A stretch of DNA of 50,465 bases from assembly GCA_028282785.1 (NCBI GenBank), contig JANQHE010000043.1:1-50465 (forward strand). The letters are read 5' to 3'. The stretch is from Bacteroidales bacterium (GTDB lineage Bacteria; Bacteroidota; Bacteroidia; Bacteroidales; UBA12077). The position numbers and the translations under genes are program-made. Position 1 is the first letter of the stretch. Every line of letters begins with the position of its first letter. Positions 1 to 9,132 of the stretch are shown here, in pieces. The notes below the pieces were generated by a model that was given only the letters and a program-made list of their open reading frames with translations, did no database searches and was not told where the DNA came from.

Positions 1-119
1 TAATGTTATTAACAGTAAAATAATAAGGTGTTAGAAATGTAAATCAATTTGTTTGCTTTACCTTAAAGGGGATAAATTGATTTTACCTGCAATGCTCATG
101 GGCTAAAGGTTCTTCACAC

Positions 120-330
120 CCTGCCTTGCCTGCAATGGTAATTAGTTAAGACTTTTTGTTTGCCCAAAACCCTAAGGCCTGCCTGACGGCAGTCAGGGTA
201 GCAAAAGTCTTCATTTATAGCATATTGATTTTCAATGACTAACCCTCTAGGGCCGGGGCAAAAATCATTGAAAATCATGTGGAAGTTTCTTAACTTATTG
301 ACATTGGTCTTGCCTGCCGGCAAGGCTTTA
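120..330. repeat. Structured non-coding region upstream of mnmA
   Basis: No convincing gene lies in the first 430 bases. The stretch is rich in inverted repeats. AAGACTTTT (about 149) pairs with AAAAGTCTT (about 204) and encloses a smaller hairpin, CCTGAC-GGCA-GTCAGG (182-197). A perfect 13-bp inverted repeat follows, TGATTTTCAATGA at 226-238 with its complement at 265-277, enclosing CCCTCTAGGG. A third small palindrome, CTTGCC/GGCAAG, lies near 308-325. The small CCTGNC/GNCAGG hairpin recurs at 32834-32849 with compensating base changes. Confidence 0.6.
289..307 (+). repeat. Solo IS-end sequence (third copy)
   Basis: CTTAACTTATTGACATTGG is identical to the right terminus of the IS4-type element at 42612-42630 and is the near-perfect reverse complement of that element's left terminus at 40956-40974. 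In all three places a hairpin lies on the internal side of the sequence. It may be a remnant end of a related insertion sequence. No transposase is visible beside it in this window. Confidence 0.55.
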
Positions 331-367
331 GGGAAGGGGTAATGAAGAAAATCGTTTAAATAAAATA

Positions 368-400
368 TTTGTGTACTTGATAAAAAAATAAATAACTTTG
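368..400 (+). promoter_or_regulatory. Bacteroidota-type promoter of mnmA
   Basis: TTTG at 368-371 is followed 21 nt later by TAACTTTG at 393-400. This fits the phylum's -33 TTTG / -7 TAnnTTTG consensus and would give a leader of about 25 nt before the mnmA start codon. Confidence 0.55.
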
Positions 401-430
401 CAGCCAATCATTTAGAAGGGAGATCTTGAG

Positions 431-1597
431 ATGAAAAAAGTAGTAATAGGCATGTCGGGTGGTGTTGATTCAAGTGTAGCCGCATATCTTTTAAAACAAC
501 AAGGATATGAGGTTGTGGGCCTATTTATGAAAAACTGGGATGACGCTTCGGTTACTTTAACAAGTAATTGTACATGGGAAGATGATCTGCTTTTTGCTGA
601 AATGGTTTCTAAGAAACTGGATATTCCTTTACATATGGTAGATTTAAGTGATGAGTACAGGAAAAGGGTTGTGGAGTATATGTTTGCCGAATATGAAAAG
701 GGCAGGACCCCAAATCCGGACGTTTTATGTAATCGTGAAATCAAATTTGATATATTTATTGATGAATGTTTAAAGCTTGGTGCTGATTACGTGGCAACAG
801 GACATTATTGCAGAAAAGAAACGATTGATGTTAATGGAAAAGAAACATACCGGTTGTTAGCGGGTAAAGACCCAAATAAAGACCAAAGTTACTTTTTGTG
901 CCAGCTGAGCCAGGAGCAGATTTCGAAAGCTTTATTTCCGATTGGAGAACTGTTAAAACCCGAGGTTAGGGAAATAGCAGAAAGAGAGGGATTAGCAACA
1001 GCAACCCGAAAGGATTCTCAAGGTATATGCTTTGTTGGTAAAGTAGACCTGCCTACTTTCCTACAACAAAAGTTAACGGCAAAAAAAGGCGATATTATAG
1101 AAATTCCGGAAAGCTACTACGAAGGAAGAAATTCGTCCGATGATCTGGAAGAAATTTCAAAAGCGTTTAAATACAGGAGAGAAGATGGTAATGTAATTGC
1201 CGGACACCGTGGTGCACATTTTTATACTATTGGGCAACGTAAAGGATTGAATATAGGTGGTACCGGAAAACCGATGTATGTAATTGCGATTGATGTGGAA
1301 GAAAATATTGTGTTTGTTGGCAGGGGAGATGATCATCCGGGGTTGTACAGAAAAGCATTGTTTATTTCCAATGAAGAATCTCATTGGGTACGCGCGGATT
1401 TGAAAACGGAAACTGAAGATTCTAAAGATTTTTTGATTAGAATTCGTTACCGTCAGCCTCTTCAAAAGGGAACTTTGATCTCAAAACCGAAAGGTTTATA
1501 TATTAAATTCGATAAGCCTCAAAGAGGAATAGCCCCGGGACAATTTGCTGCCTGGTATGATCAGGAGGAATTGATCGGATCAGGAGTAATTAATTAA
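431..1597 (+). CDS. mnmA: tRNA-specific 2-thiouridylase MnmA
   Basis: Cytoplasmic enzyme that makes 2-thiouridine at position 34 of Lys, Glu and Gln tRNAs, using ATP to adenylate the base and a persulfide relay for sulfur. The 388-residue length is normal. The N-terminal PP-loop GMSGGVDSS is at residues 7-15. The two expected catalytic cysteines are visible: Cys100 in LCNREIKF and Cys200 in DSQGICFVG. The C-terminal beta-barrel ends in QFAAWYD...GSGVIN. It is monocistronic, with its own promoter and a terminator 6 bases past the stop codon. A second copy of its last ~75 bp lies 5.2 kb downstream at 6763-6844, so this 3' end has been duplicated or replaced. Confidence 0.97.
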   Translation: MKKVVIGMSGGVDSSVAAYLLKQQGYEVVGLFMKNWDDASVTLTSNCTWEDDLLFAEMVSKKLDIPLHMVDLSDEYRKRVVEYMFAEYEKGRTPNPDVLCNREIKFDIFIDECLKLGADYVATGHYCRKETIDVNGKETYRLLAGKDPNKDQSYFLCQLSQEQISKALFPIGELLKPEVREIAEREGLATATRKDSQGICFVGKVDLPTFLQQKLTAKKGDIIEIPESYYEGRNSSDDLEEISKAFKYRREDGNVIAGHRGAHFYTIGQRKGLNIGGTGKPMYVIAIDVEENIVFVGRGDDHPGLYRKALFISNEESHWVRADLKTETEDSKDFLIRIRYRQPLQKGTLISKPKGLYIKFDKPQRGIAPGQFAAWYDQEELIGSGVIN

Positions 1598-1603
1598 AAA
1601 ACT

Positions 1604-1631
1604 AAAGGCTACCCGTTTGGGCAGCCTTTTT
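1604..1631 (+). terminator. Rho-independent terminator after mnmA
   Basis: AAAGGCTACCC at 1604-1614 pairs with GGGCAGCCTTT at 1619-1629 (one A-C mismatch, loop GTTT) and runs into a T tract. The detached mnmA tail at 6.8 kb has no such terminator. Confidence 0.8.
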
Positions 1632-1657
1632 GTTATTTTGAGTCAAGTGTAATATAT

Positions 1658-3196
1658 TTAAAGAGGATTCTGATCCGTTGCAGGATCCATATTAATATTT
1701 CCATCAAATTCTTTTTGAGGAATCATTATTATCCACTCCCAGGATTCAGGGTCATCAAAAGTTAATTGAATGGAGTGGTTTGAACCGGTATACGCCCTGT
1801 CAAAGCCTGTTTTTAACCTTTGAATATCAAAAACTCTGAAACCTTCACCCCATAATTCAATTCTTCTCTGAAGAATGATAAAATCAAGAAGAGTATTTAC
1901 AGGTCCTGCTGTTCCTAGACTTAAGGTATTTCCATCAGGAATTGCAGCAAGTGTTGTAGCAAAATCAGGATCTTTATAGCTTATCAATTCAGTCAATAAA
2001 TTACGAGCTTGAGTATACTGACTTTGTCTGCATTGTGCTTCAGCTTCAATTAGATACATCTCAGCCATTCTCATATATAATAGATCAGAAGACCAACTGC
2101 CTGGTTGTTCTATAGTAAATTTTACTTGGTTATATCTAAAATCAGGTCCAGTTAAATCATTAGCTGAAGTTACTGGATCAACAAACCAATTGCGACGAAC
2201 ATCATTTGTTCCAATTTGATCGTAAAGCCATCTTGAAACACATTTTCTTGAATCTTCAGCATAACCACCTGCACTTGCATCCATATGGCTCCAAAAAGAA
2301 GACCATGAAAGGGTTTGTTCGTCATTTACCTCAGAACCCCACATCCATTCAGAATTAGAAACGGTGTTAAAACCTCCGTTAACATCAGCAGCAGACATTA
2401 AACTTAAACCGGATTTACCTCTGGCCGCAGCGGCATTAGTTGCTGCAGTAGTCCAATCTTCTTGTGTAAGAGCAATGCGAGCTTTAAGACCATATGCAAC
2501 ATATAAGTCTATATGTGATATATGTCTTTGGGATGAGGCATTTTGAAATAATGTAATAGCCTGGTCTAAATCGGTATTAATCTGAGTATACACTTCTTCA
2601 ACTGTTCCTCTTCCTTTTCCTTCCGTTTCATTATTAGTAGGTTCTGTATATAATGGGACTCCAGGATCACTTTGATGTCCTACATATGTTCTTTGATATA
2701 ATCGAATAAGGTTAAAGTATGCGTAAGCTCTTAGTGCATATGCCTGTGCTTTGATACTATTTCTGTCCGCATCATTTCCAGTTGCTTTGTCAATGTTTCC
2801 TAAAATATAGTTAGCATTGTTGATGAACTTATAGTGCATGTTCCACCATGCATATGGCCTGTCGCCCGTACTATTTATTTCACTTCTTACCCAATAGTTA
2901 TAGTCAAACCAAAACCAAGCAGAGCCAGGTTCGTTTTGTACCATATCATCACCAAATAAGTCACTTGCCAAACCAAGTGCGGCAACTCCTGAGTTTTCAG
3001 TTTCATAATAATCAACCCATTCACCTCCGGCTACAAAGAACGCTCTGTATATACCATTTATGGCAGTGTATGCATTTTCTACTGTTTCAAATATAACAGG
3101 TCCACTTGCTTTGTTTGTGGGATTTGTTTCCAGCGTATCTTCACTACATCCATAGATAGTGAGGATTGCAATTAAAATATATATAATTTTTTTCAT
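1658..3196 (-). CDS. SusD/RagB-family nutrient-binding outer membrane lipoprotein
   Basis: Surface lipoprotein that caps the SusC transporter and binds an oligosaccharide or other nutrient. The start chosen is the internal ATG giving MKKIIYILIAILTIYGCSED, a lipoprotein signal with the lipid-accepting Cys at residue 17. An upstream in-frame ATG at 3217 would put seven residues before it and overlap the susC stop. The N-terminal half shows the TPR-like SusD helices (YALRAYAYFNLIRLYQ), and the C-terminal part has the typical RRIELWGEGFRVFDIQRLK and LIPQKE-like motifs. The length is normal. It lies 20 bp downstream of the susC partner. No glycoside hydrolase, peptidase or sulfatase flanks the pair, so the substrate cannot be named. 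Confidence 0.93.
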   Translation of the reverse strand: MKKIIYILIAILTIYGCSEDTLETNPTNKASGPVIFETVENAYTAINGIYRAFFVAGGEWVDYYETENSGVAALGLASDLFGDDMVQNEPGSAWFWFDYNYWVRSEINSTGDRPYAWWNMHYKFINNANYILGNIDKATGNDADRNSIKAQAYALRAYAYFNLIRLYQRTYVGHQSDPGVPLYTEPTNNETEGKGRGTVEEVYTQINTDLDQAITLFQNASSQRHISHIDLYVAYGLKARIALTQEDWTTAATNAAAARGKSGLSLMSAADVNGGFNTVSNSEWMWGSEVNDEQTLSWSSFWSHMDASAGGYAEDSRKCVSRWLYDQIGTNDVRRNWFVDPVTSANDLTGPDFRYNQVKFTIEQPGSWSSDLLYMRMAEMYLIEAEAQCRQSQYTQARNLLTELISYKDPDFATTLAAIPDGNTLSLGTAGPVNTLLDFIILQRRIELWGEGFRVFDIQRLKTGFDRAYTGSNHSIQLTFDDPESWEWIIMIPQKEFDGNINMDPATDQNPL

Positions 3197-3216
3197 TTTC
3201 GTAATCTTTAAAATCA

Positions 3217-6200
3217 TTAAAATTTAATATCGATACCACCTGAGATAGTTTTTAAAGGAACATACTCATAGTTCTGGTTTCCCATAAAGTTATATTGAGG
3301 GTCCATACCTTTTAACTTTGTAAATAAAGCCAGGTTATCAGCTGAAACATAAAATCTACAAGCCTTTAATTTAATTTTTTCAACAATGCTTTCAGGTAAA
3401 TTATAACCAAGGCTAATGTTTTTAATGCTAAAATAAGAAGCATCAATTAGCCGGTCGTTAGTTGCGTAATTTACACGTCCGTAAACCAGTCTGGGAACAT
3501 CGGTAATATCTCCGGGTTCTTGCCAACGTCTTGTAACATCAACATGGAAATTATCACCTGCATTTCTAGTTGAGAATAAACCGTTATAAACATTATCGAA
3601 TATTTTTCCCCCAACAGAGTAAGTTAATAGTATTGATAAATCAAATCCTTTATATTCAAAAGTGTTATTAATACTTCCGTAGAAATCCGGAATTCTACTT
3701 CCATGCACTTCTTTATTTGCAGCAGCTTCGTTGTAGTCATTTGTAACATACTCATTAATTACATTTCCATCTTCATCTCTCTCTTTAATTAGATAAAGTT
3801 GTTCACCGGTTGTAGGATCAATACCGGCAGAAGTTGGTAAGTAGAAAGAATTAATAGGTTCGCCTATTTTTACTATGAAACTTCCATCTACAATTTCCTG
3901 GCCTTCAGTAACAAGCTCAGTTACTTCGTTTCTAACAAAACTTAATTGAGTTCCAAAAGTCCATTTAAAATCTCCGGTAAAAATGCGAGCTGTTAAATCA
4001 AAATCCATACCTTTATTGACCATTTCTCCGATATTATCCCAATAACCGTTAAAACCGGTAGAGGTAGCTAAGGGCCTAAATAATAACAGGTCTGAAGTAG
4101 TTTTTTGGAAATATTCCGCACTTAAAGAAATTTTATCGAATAAGATAGTTTCTAGTCCAACGTTGAAGTTTTTATTCTTCTCCCATTCAACATTTTGATT
4201 TTCAAGAGATTCCAGCCAAACACCTCCGTAAGTTGCATTCGGATATTCTGAAGAATAAAAGCTTTGCCATACATAATAATTGTTAGTTCCATCATCATTT
4301 AATATAGCATCATTTCCTTGTGATCCATAACTGGCTTTTAACGTCATGTTATTTAACCAATCAAGAGGTTGCATAAATGATTCTTCAGAAATTCTCCAGG
4401 ATACACCAGCTGACCAGAATTGCCCCCACCTGTAATTTTTATGGAATCTTGAAGAACCATCGGTTCTCCAGCTAAAAGAAAGATAATATTTATCCGAGAA
4501 ATCATAATTTAAACGACTTAAATAAGATTCAATACGATAAATATCACTATATGAGCTTGCTCCTGTAGTAGTAGCAGCTCCATCCAATTCTGTCAGACCC
4601 TCAAATAAGTAGTTTTGTTTTTCCGCATAAAATCTTGAAAAACTATAATCATAATATTCATGACCTGCTAAGATATCAATTGTATGCTTGCCAATTGTTT
4701 TATTATAATTTAATAACTGATTAAATGTATAACTAAGCGTTCTGTAGTTATATTTATAGCCAGCACCATGAACAGCTGAAGCATCTCCATGAAGCGGATT
4801 ATTATAGATTAATCTATCACTACCTCTATAATCGAAACCAAAGTTAATTGTAAATTTCAGATCTTTTAAGATAGCTATATCTTTATCAGTATCGAGATCA
4901 AGATATATTCTACTACTTAAGTTATCTGCATTTATATATCTCTTGTCATCATATAAAGTCGCAATACTATTAAAATTATTAGCATAAGGTCTTGTTTCTC
5001 CATAATCATAAACCTTATTACCATCCGAGTCTAACACAAAACTTCCATCGGCATTTCTTTCATAAACCGGATAAATAGGTGCAATTGCTAATGTTGAAAA
5101 CCAAACGTTATTATAACCTGTACCACTGTTTGTCAGGTAGTTTCGTTCGGTCAAAGAATAATTTGTATTCATACCAACTTTCATCCATTCCTTTAATTGA
5201 GAATTTAGATTTAAACGTGCTGAATAACGATTAAACTTGGAATTTACAATAATACCTTTATGATCCAAATAGCCTAGAGAGATAAGATATTGGCTTCTCT
5301 TGTTACCTCCATTGATACTTAATTGATATTCCTGTCGAAGATTATCATCTCGTAATGTTTCTTCAAACCAATCATCATCATACCTTAGGGTAGCATTGTT
5401 AACAACTTTACCAGTTGCCGGGTCGATCAACAATTCCGAACTAACGTTAAAAGGATTATACACTTCTCCTCCCAAAAGTTGCATATAGCTTAAGGTAGTC
5501 ATATCACCATTTAAAGCTAAAGTGGTTGCTTCTTCTTTAGTTAAACCATTGTTAACCATAAAAGAGTTTACATAAGATTCGAAAAATAATTCCATGTATG
5601 TCCTTTCATCAACAGTTTCATAGTTTTCAACAGAAGGAGAAAATGAACTAAATGTGGCTTTGAAATTTATTTCCGGTTCTCCTTCAGATCCCTTTTTAGT
5701 TGTAATAATAATAACACCATTAGCACCTCTGGCGCCATAAAGTGCTGATGCTGAAGCGTCTTTAAGAACAGACATAGACTCTATATCATTAGGGTTAATA
5801 CTATTGATAGTACCATCATAAGGTATACCATCAACGACATATAAGGGATCATTTGATGCATTAATTGAACCAAATCCACGGATTCTAATTTCCGAATCAG
5901 AACCAGGTTGTCCACCTCCGGAAGTTGTTTGTATCCCGGGAACAACCCCCTCAAGCGCTTTAGTTGCTGTTGCTACGGTACGTTTTTCGAGAATATCACT
6001 ATCTACCATTTTTGCAGAACCTGTGAATGATTCCTTTTTACTTGTACCATAAGCTACAACAATTACTTCATCCATTTCAAGAACTTCTGCTTCAAGGGCT
6101 ACATCAATAACAGATCTGCCATTTATTGGTTCTTCCTTTGCGATCATTCCAACGAAACTAAAAACCAATGTTTCAGCATCACTAGGTACATTTAACGTGT

Positions 6201-6378
6201 ACTTCCCGTCAAAATCCGTTGTGGTACCTATTGTAGCATTGCCTTTAACAATAATAGATACACCAGGTATTGATAGACCATCTTCAACACTGGTTACTGT
6301 ACCCGAAATTTGCATTTGAGCCAAGGTATGAAATCCTACCATGAGCAGAAATGCCAAGAAAATCAATAATTTTTTCAT
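3217..6378 (-). CDS. SusC/RagA-family TonB-linked outer membrane transporter
   Basis: TonB-dependent beta-barrel importer working with the downstream SusD lipoprotein. A signal peptide (residues 1-20, ending in HTLA) is followed by a carboxypeptidase-regulatory-like domain with GVSIIVKG and GKYTLNVP (about 25-95). Next come the TonB-box-like DEVIVVAYGT (about 102) and the plug domain with the SusC signature YVVDGIPYDGTINSINPNDI and SVLKDASASALYGARGANG, then a ~800-residue barrel ending in phenylalanine. The 1053-residue length is typical. There is no anti-sigma factor, hybrid two-component system or SARP beside it, so regulation is not visible. The pair is bracketed by mnmA 3' sequence on both sides, which suggests it arrived by recombination. 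Confidence 0.96.
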   Translation of the reverse strand: MKKLLIFLAFLLMVGFHTLAQMQISGTVTSVEDGLSIPGVSIIVKGNATIGTTTDFDGKYTLNVPSDAETLVFSFVGMIAKEEPINGRSVIDVALEAEVLEMDEVIVVAYGTSKKESFTGSAKMVDSDILEKRTVATATKALEGVVPGIQTTSGGGQPGSDSEIRIRGFGSINASNDPLYVVDGIPYDGTINSINPNDIESMSVLKDASASALYGARGANGVIIITTKKGSEGEPEINFKATFSSFSPSVENYETVDERTYMELFFESYVNSFMVNNGLTKEEATTLALNGDMTTLSYMQLLGGEVYNPFNVSSELLIDPATGKVVNNATLRYDDDWFEETLRDDNLRQEYQLSINGGNKRSQYLISLGYLDHKGIIVNSKFNRYSARLNLNSQLKEWMKVGMNTNYSLTERNYLTNSGTGYNNVWFSTLAIAPIYPVYERNADGSFVLDSDGNKVYDYGETRPYANNFNSIATLYDDKRYINADNLSSRIYLDLDTDKDIAILKDLKFTINFGFDYRGSDRLIYNNPLHGDASAVHGAGYKYNYRTLSYTFNQLLNYNKTIGKHTIDILAGHEYYDYSFSRFYAEKQNYLFEGLTELDGAATTTGASSYSDIYRIESYLSRLNYDFSDKYYLSFSWRTDGSSRFHKNYRWGQFWSAGVSWRISEESFMQPLDWLNNMTLKASYGSQGNDAILNDDGTNNYYVWQSFYSSEYPNATYGGVWLESLENQNVEWEKNKNFNVGLETILFDKISLSAEYFQKTTSDLLLFRPLATSTGFNGYWDNIGEMVNKGMDFDLTARIFTGDFKWTFGTQLSFVRNEVTELVTEGQEIVDGSFIVKIGEPINSFYLPTSAGIDPTTGEQLYLIKERDEDGNVINEYVTNDYNEAAANKEVHGSRIPDFYGSINNTFEYKGFDLSILLTYSVGGKIFDNVYNGLFSTRNAGDNFHVDVTRRWQEPGDITDVPRLVYGRVNYATNDRLIDASYFSIKNISLGYNLPESIVEKIKLKACRFYVSADNLALFTKLKGMDPQYNFMGNQNYEYVPLKTISGGIDIKF

Positions 6379-6691
6379 AAATAAATTTTTTAATAGGTTA
6401 TTTTAGGGTGAGGTGAAGAAGGTAAAATAATATCATAAAATATTTAACATAGCTTTATTCATAGCCTCTTCACCTCTAATTCAACTAATGTATTTATCAA
6501 GGAGTATATATTAAAGAAAAATCTAGATTGGAAGGAATTAATTCTACTAAAAGTAGATTTATAAACACATATGCTATTTGTAAATTTAAAATGGATATGA
6601 GTGGCAGATAGATTTTGTTTTACCTTTAAAATGCCAAATTATATGTATAAACGGAAATTATGGTTAAAATTCGGTTGTTTGTTTAAATAAA

Positions 6692-6731
6692 TTCATTCAC
6701 TCATTAATTAATAAGTGAATGAGTGAATGAA
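6692..6731. repeat. 14-bp perfect hairpin in the susC-upstream region
   Basis: The intergenic stretch 6379-6762 holds no gene. Its clearest structure is TTCATTCACTCATT (6692-6705) pairing perfectly with 6718-6731 across a 12-nt loop. It sits about 30 bp from the detached mnmA tail, at the edge of the apparent SusCD insertion. It has no long T tract, so it is not an obvious terminator. It could be a boundary structure or an operator. Confidence 0.6.
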
Positions 6732-6762
6732 AGGAATGCAAAGCTAATAAGATCCATAAAAT

Positions 6763-6844
6763 TCAAAAAAGAATAGCCCCGGGACAATTTGCTGCCTGGT
6801 ATGATCAGGAGGAACTGATCGGATCAGGAGTAATAGCAAGCTAA
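6763..6844 (+). pseudogene. Detached duplicate of the mnmA 3' end
   Basis: From about 6763 to 6835 this matches mnmA positions 1519-1591 with only a few mismatches. It remains in frame, encoding RIAPGQFAAWYDQEELIGSG and then VIAS and a stop at 6842-6844, where the intact gene ends in VIN. There is no start codon or upstream mnmA sequence. The stop overlaps the last bases of the convergent thioesterase gene. It reads as the displaced original end of mnmA, left behind when the SusCD segment with its own mnmA tail and terminator recombined in. The reverse order of events is possible. Confidence 0.85.
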
Positions 6845-7227
6845 TCGAAAAGTTTTACTGGTTGATTATTATCATCAACAGCAGCAAAATAGAAATTGCC
6901 TTCGACTGCTAATTCTCTGATATTATCATATTTCTGTTCAATAAAAATTTTAACATTAATTTCGAGTTTAACAGCTCCGACATTTGATACAGTTCCAAAT
7001 AATTCGGCGATCGCACCATAAGGAATGGGTTTTTGGAAATTAATTTTACCGGTAGATATTGTTACAACTTTTTTTCTACAAAATCTGGTTGCAGTTATAT
7101 ATGCAATTTCATCCATCCATTGTAATGCTATTCCGCCAAATAAGGTGTTATGATCATTTATTAAGTTTTTAAATACAATTTTAACTTGTCTTGTTTCTGC
7201 AAGCTTCTTAACCTGTTCAGTGTTCAT
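6841..7227 (-). CDS. Acyl-CoA thioesterase, hotdog fold (YciA-like)
   Basis: Predicted cytoplasmic acyl-CoA hydrolase of 128 residues, usual for the single-domain YciA/BFIT-type family. The hotdog helix motif HNTLFGGIALQWMDE lies at about residues 26-40, with the catalytic Asp in the MDE segment. It is followed by the strands KVVTISTGKINFQKPIPYGAIAELFG. Its stop codon overlaps that of the detached mnmA tail on the other strand, so mnmA and this gene were probably convergent neighbours before the SusCD segment came between them. The chain-length preference cannot be read from the sequence. Confidence 0.85.
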   Translation of the reverse strand: MNTEQVKKLAETRQVKIVFKNLINDHNTLFGGIALQWMDEIAYITATRFCRKKVVTISTGKINFQKPIPYGAIAELFGTVSNVGAVKLEINVKIFIEQKYDNIRELAVEGNFYFAAVDDNNQPVKLFD

Positions 7228-7330
7228 AAGATATTTTTTCGCAAAAATATATAAATGATATTACCGGGCATATGCTCAATAGCATTATAAAAAAACAGGT
7301 AACCAGGTTATAAAATTTGTAGGAGAATGC

Positions 7331-7711
7331 TTATTGTCTTGAATGTATTCCTATTCTATTACCTTCAGAATCAATGAATAGTCCATAATATCCATATTCT
7401 TCGGAGATCAATGTTTTTTCTGTAAAAACTGTACCACCTGCATTCTCTACTCTCGAAAGTTCGATTGATAAATCTCCTGATGGTGGTGTTAAATAAATTA
7501 ATACTCCATCTTTTGAAGGTTTATACTGCTCATGTTTTATTAATGTACCGGACGCGCCAAATCCGTCTTCTTTAAAAGGAAACCATGCCATAAATTCTTT
7601 GCCAATTTTTTGTTTTTCTAACTCTATGTCAAGAACTTTCTCATAAAATTTGATAGCTCTTTCCATATCTGTTACCGGGATTTCGAACCAACCTACAATG
7701 TTATTTTTCAT
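7331..7711 (-). CDS. VOC-family (glyoxalase/bleomycin-resistance-like) protein
   Basis: Small single-module vicinal-oxygen-chelate protein of 126 residues. The beginning, GWFEIPVTDMERAIKFYEKVL, is the classic VOC opening strand and helix, and it ends in GLFIDSEGNRIGIHS, the closing strand carrying a metal-ligand position. Proteins of this type are often annotated as predicted enzymes related to lactoylglutathione lyase; the substrate is unknown. It lies 11 bp downstream of the YCII-type gene on the same strand and is probably co-transcribed with it. Confidence 0.85.
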   Translation of the reverse strand: MKNNIVGWFEIPVTDMERAIKFYEKVLDIELEKQKIGKEFMAWFPFKEDGFGASGTLIKHEQYKPSKDGVLIYLTPPSGDLSIELSRVENAGGTVFTEKTLISEEYGYYGLFIDSEGNRIGIHSRQ

Positions 7712-7722
7712 TATATTTATAT

Positions 7723-8211
7723 TTATTCTGCAACGTTTACCTGTTCCAGTTTTTTGTGTAATTCAGGTATTGCTGTAACAGCTGCACTACCATACCATTT
7801 ATGAAGTTCCATTACCAAACTTCCTGTTTGAATGGCAGGATCGGTTTCTGTAAGTTTTTTAGCTTCTTCTATCGAACTTACATCAAACACGTAAATTCCA
7901 CGTAAATCACCATCGCCGAAAAATGGTCCGGCAAGAACCAATGTTCCTTCTTCTGCCAAACGGTTAATGTTTTCTAAATGTGCCTTTTGAAGCCTGGCAA
8001 TTTCAGTTGAATCTTTACTTCTGTTAGGACCTCTTTTTAAAAAAGCAACAACAAACGGTTTCATTCCATATTGGTCAGCACCATATTTTTGTGCCAGTAC
8101 GGAATCATAAACAGTTTCGGCAAGTACATTATTTTCTTGATTTTCATTCATAACCGGACTACATGACCAGGTGTAAATACCAAGTATCAGTATAGGAAGA
8201 AGTTTTTTCAT
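7723..8211 (-). CDS. YCII-domain lipoprotein
   Basis: A 162-residue predicted lipoprotein: MKKLLPILILGIYTWSCSP gives a signal peptide with Cys at residue 17. The mature part resembles the YCII/YciI ferredoxin-like fold, with FVVAFLKRGPNR, HLENINRLAEEGTLVLAGPF and GIYVFDVSSIEEAKKLTETD (the usual Asp of the family). A lipid anchor is unusual, since most YciI relatives are cytoplasmic, but such secreted forms occur in Bacteroidota. It precedes the VOC gene by 11 bp, and the two may act together. No reaction is established. Confidence 0.75.
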   Translation of the reverse strand: MKKLLPILILGIYTWSCSPVMNENQENNVLAETVYDSVLAQKYGADQYGMKPFVVAFLKRGPNRSKDSTEIARLQKAHLENINRLAEEGTLVLAGPFFGDGDLRGIYVFDVSSIEEAKKLTETDPAIQTGSLVMELHKWYGSAAVTAIPELHKKLEQVNVAE

Positions 8212-8236
8212 TTTAATTGATTTTAGGGTTGTTTAA

Positions 8237-8944
8237 TTAACAAAATGCAGTTTTACGTTTTACTCCGACTTTATTTTTTGATTCTACTTTTTCTATATAT
8301 TCTTTTGCCAAAGGAACCTTACAAGCTGTTCCTCCCATTTCAACATCTACTTTACCAATTTTTGAAGCTACCAATTTAGATTTTTCATTTAATGATTTAA
8401 TATAGGTTCCAACTGATATTACAAATCCATTCATTGTATATTTCACACGATTCTGGCAGTTATGTATTGTTTTGGAAATGATATCCAGAAGTTCTTCAAT
8501 CTTACTTAAATCAATTTCTTCATCTTTTTTAGTCGCGATAATTGATGATAAAGTGGCCCAACCGGTAGAAGCAATATTTTCTTTATCCGATTTTATAAAT
8601 TCCATCGCGAGTTCCCATCCATAATTACTCTCCGCAATTGTCCAGGCCACGGTATATTCACTTAAATAATACCAATAAGCTTTATCCACCCAATTCATAA
8701 GTTGACCCTTTGTCATTTTTTGTGGTTCGGAAATAAGACCTGCCAGGTACATGGCATCACTATTTCCGGTGTCATACAATTCCAGCGCGAGTTTATGGTT
8801 CTTTTTGACTTTTTTCTGTATCTTTTTAAGATCCTGAACCTTAACACCATAAAAAGGTTCGATGGCACCATGCCTGGTTAAAACTTTTTTCGTTTGTTCG
8901 TTTCCAAATTCTTTTAATTGATCTAAAATCTCTTGAGTAGTCAT
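8237..8944 (-). CDS. AlkD-like DNA alkylation repair protein (first paralogue)
   Basis: HEAT-like-repeat protein of the DNA alkylation repair family, whose studied member AlkD removes alkylated purines by wrapping DNA rather than flipping the base. It has 235 residues. Recognisable stretches are FYGVKVQDLKKIQKKVKKNH, SEYTVAWTIAESNYGWELAMEF and the GWATLSSI helix. The lysine-rich C-terminus ends in VGVKRKTAFC, as in many Bacteroidota relatives. A second member of the superfamily lies 190 bp upstream on the same strand. Glycosylase activity is inferred from the family only. Confidence 0.8.
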   Translation of the reverse strand: MTTQEILDQLKEFGNEQTKKVLTRHGAIEPFYGVKVQDLKKIQKKVKKNHKLALELYDTGNSDAMYLAGLISEPQKMTKGQLMNWVDKAYWYYLSEYTVAWTIAESNYGWELAMEFIKSDKENIASTGWATLSSIIATKKDEEIDLSKIEELLDIISKTIHNCQNRVKYTMNGFVISVGTYIKSLNEKSKLVASKIGKVDVEMGGTACKVPLAKEYIEKVESKNKVGVKRKTAFC

Positions 8945-9132
8945 GATTTTTTACTTTTTAAACAAACAAAACATAGTTCTGTTTAAATCATCAAAATATA
9001 AAAAAATAGCAACTTTAAAGCTATGATTTTCTGTTTAGTTTTTTAAGAATTTACCGATCGTTTATTGTTAATACGGATAAAATTGAAGGAAGATTAACCA
9101 TGGTAGTTCTTCCGGCATTATAACTAACTAAA

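Noticed and set aside
114-407. A 97-codon minus-strand frame before mnmA
   Set aside because: It runs through several palindromes and the mnmA promoter, with no recognisable domain.
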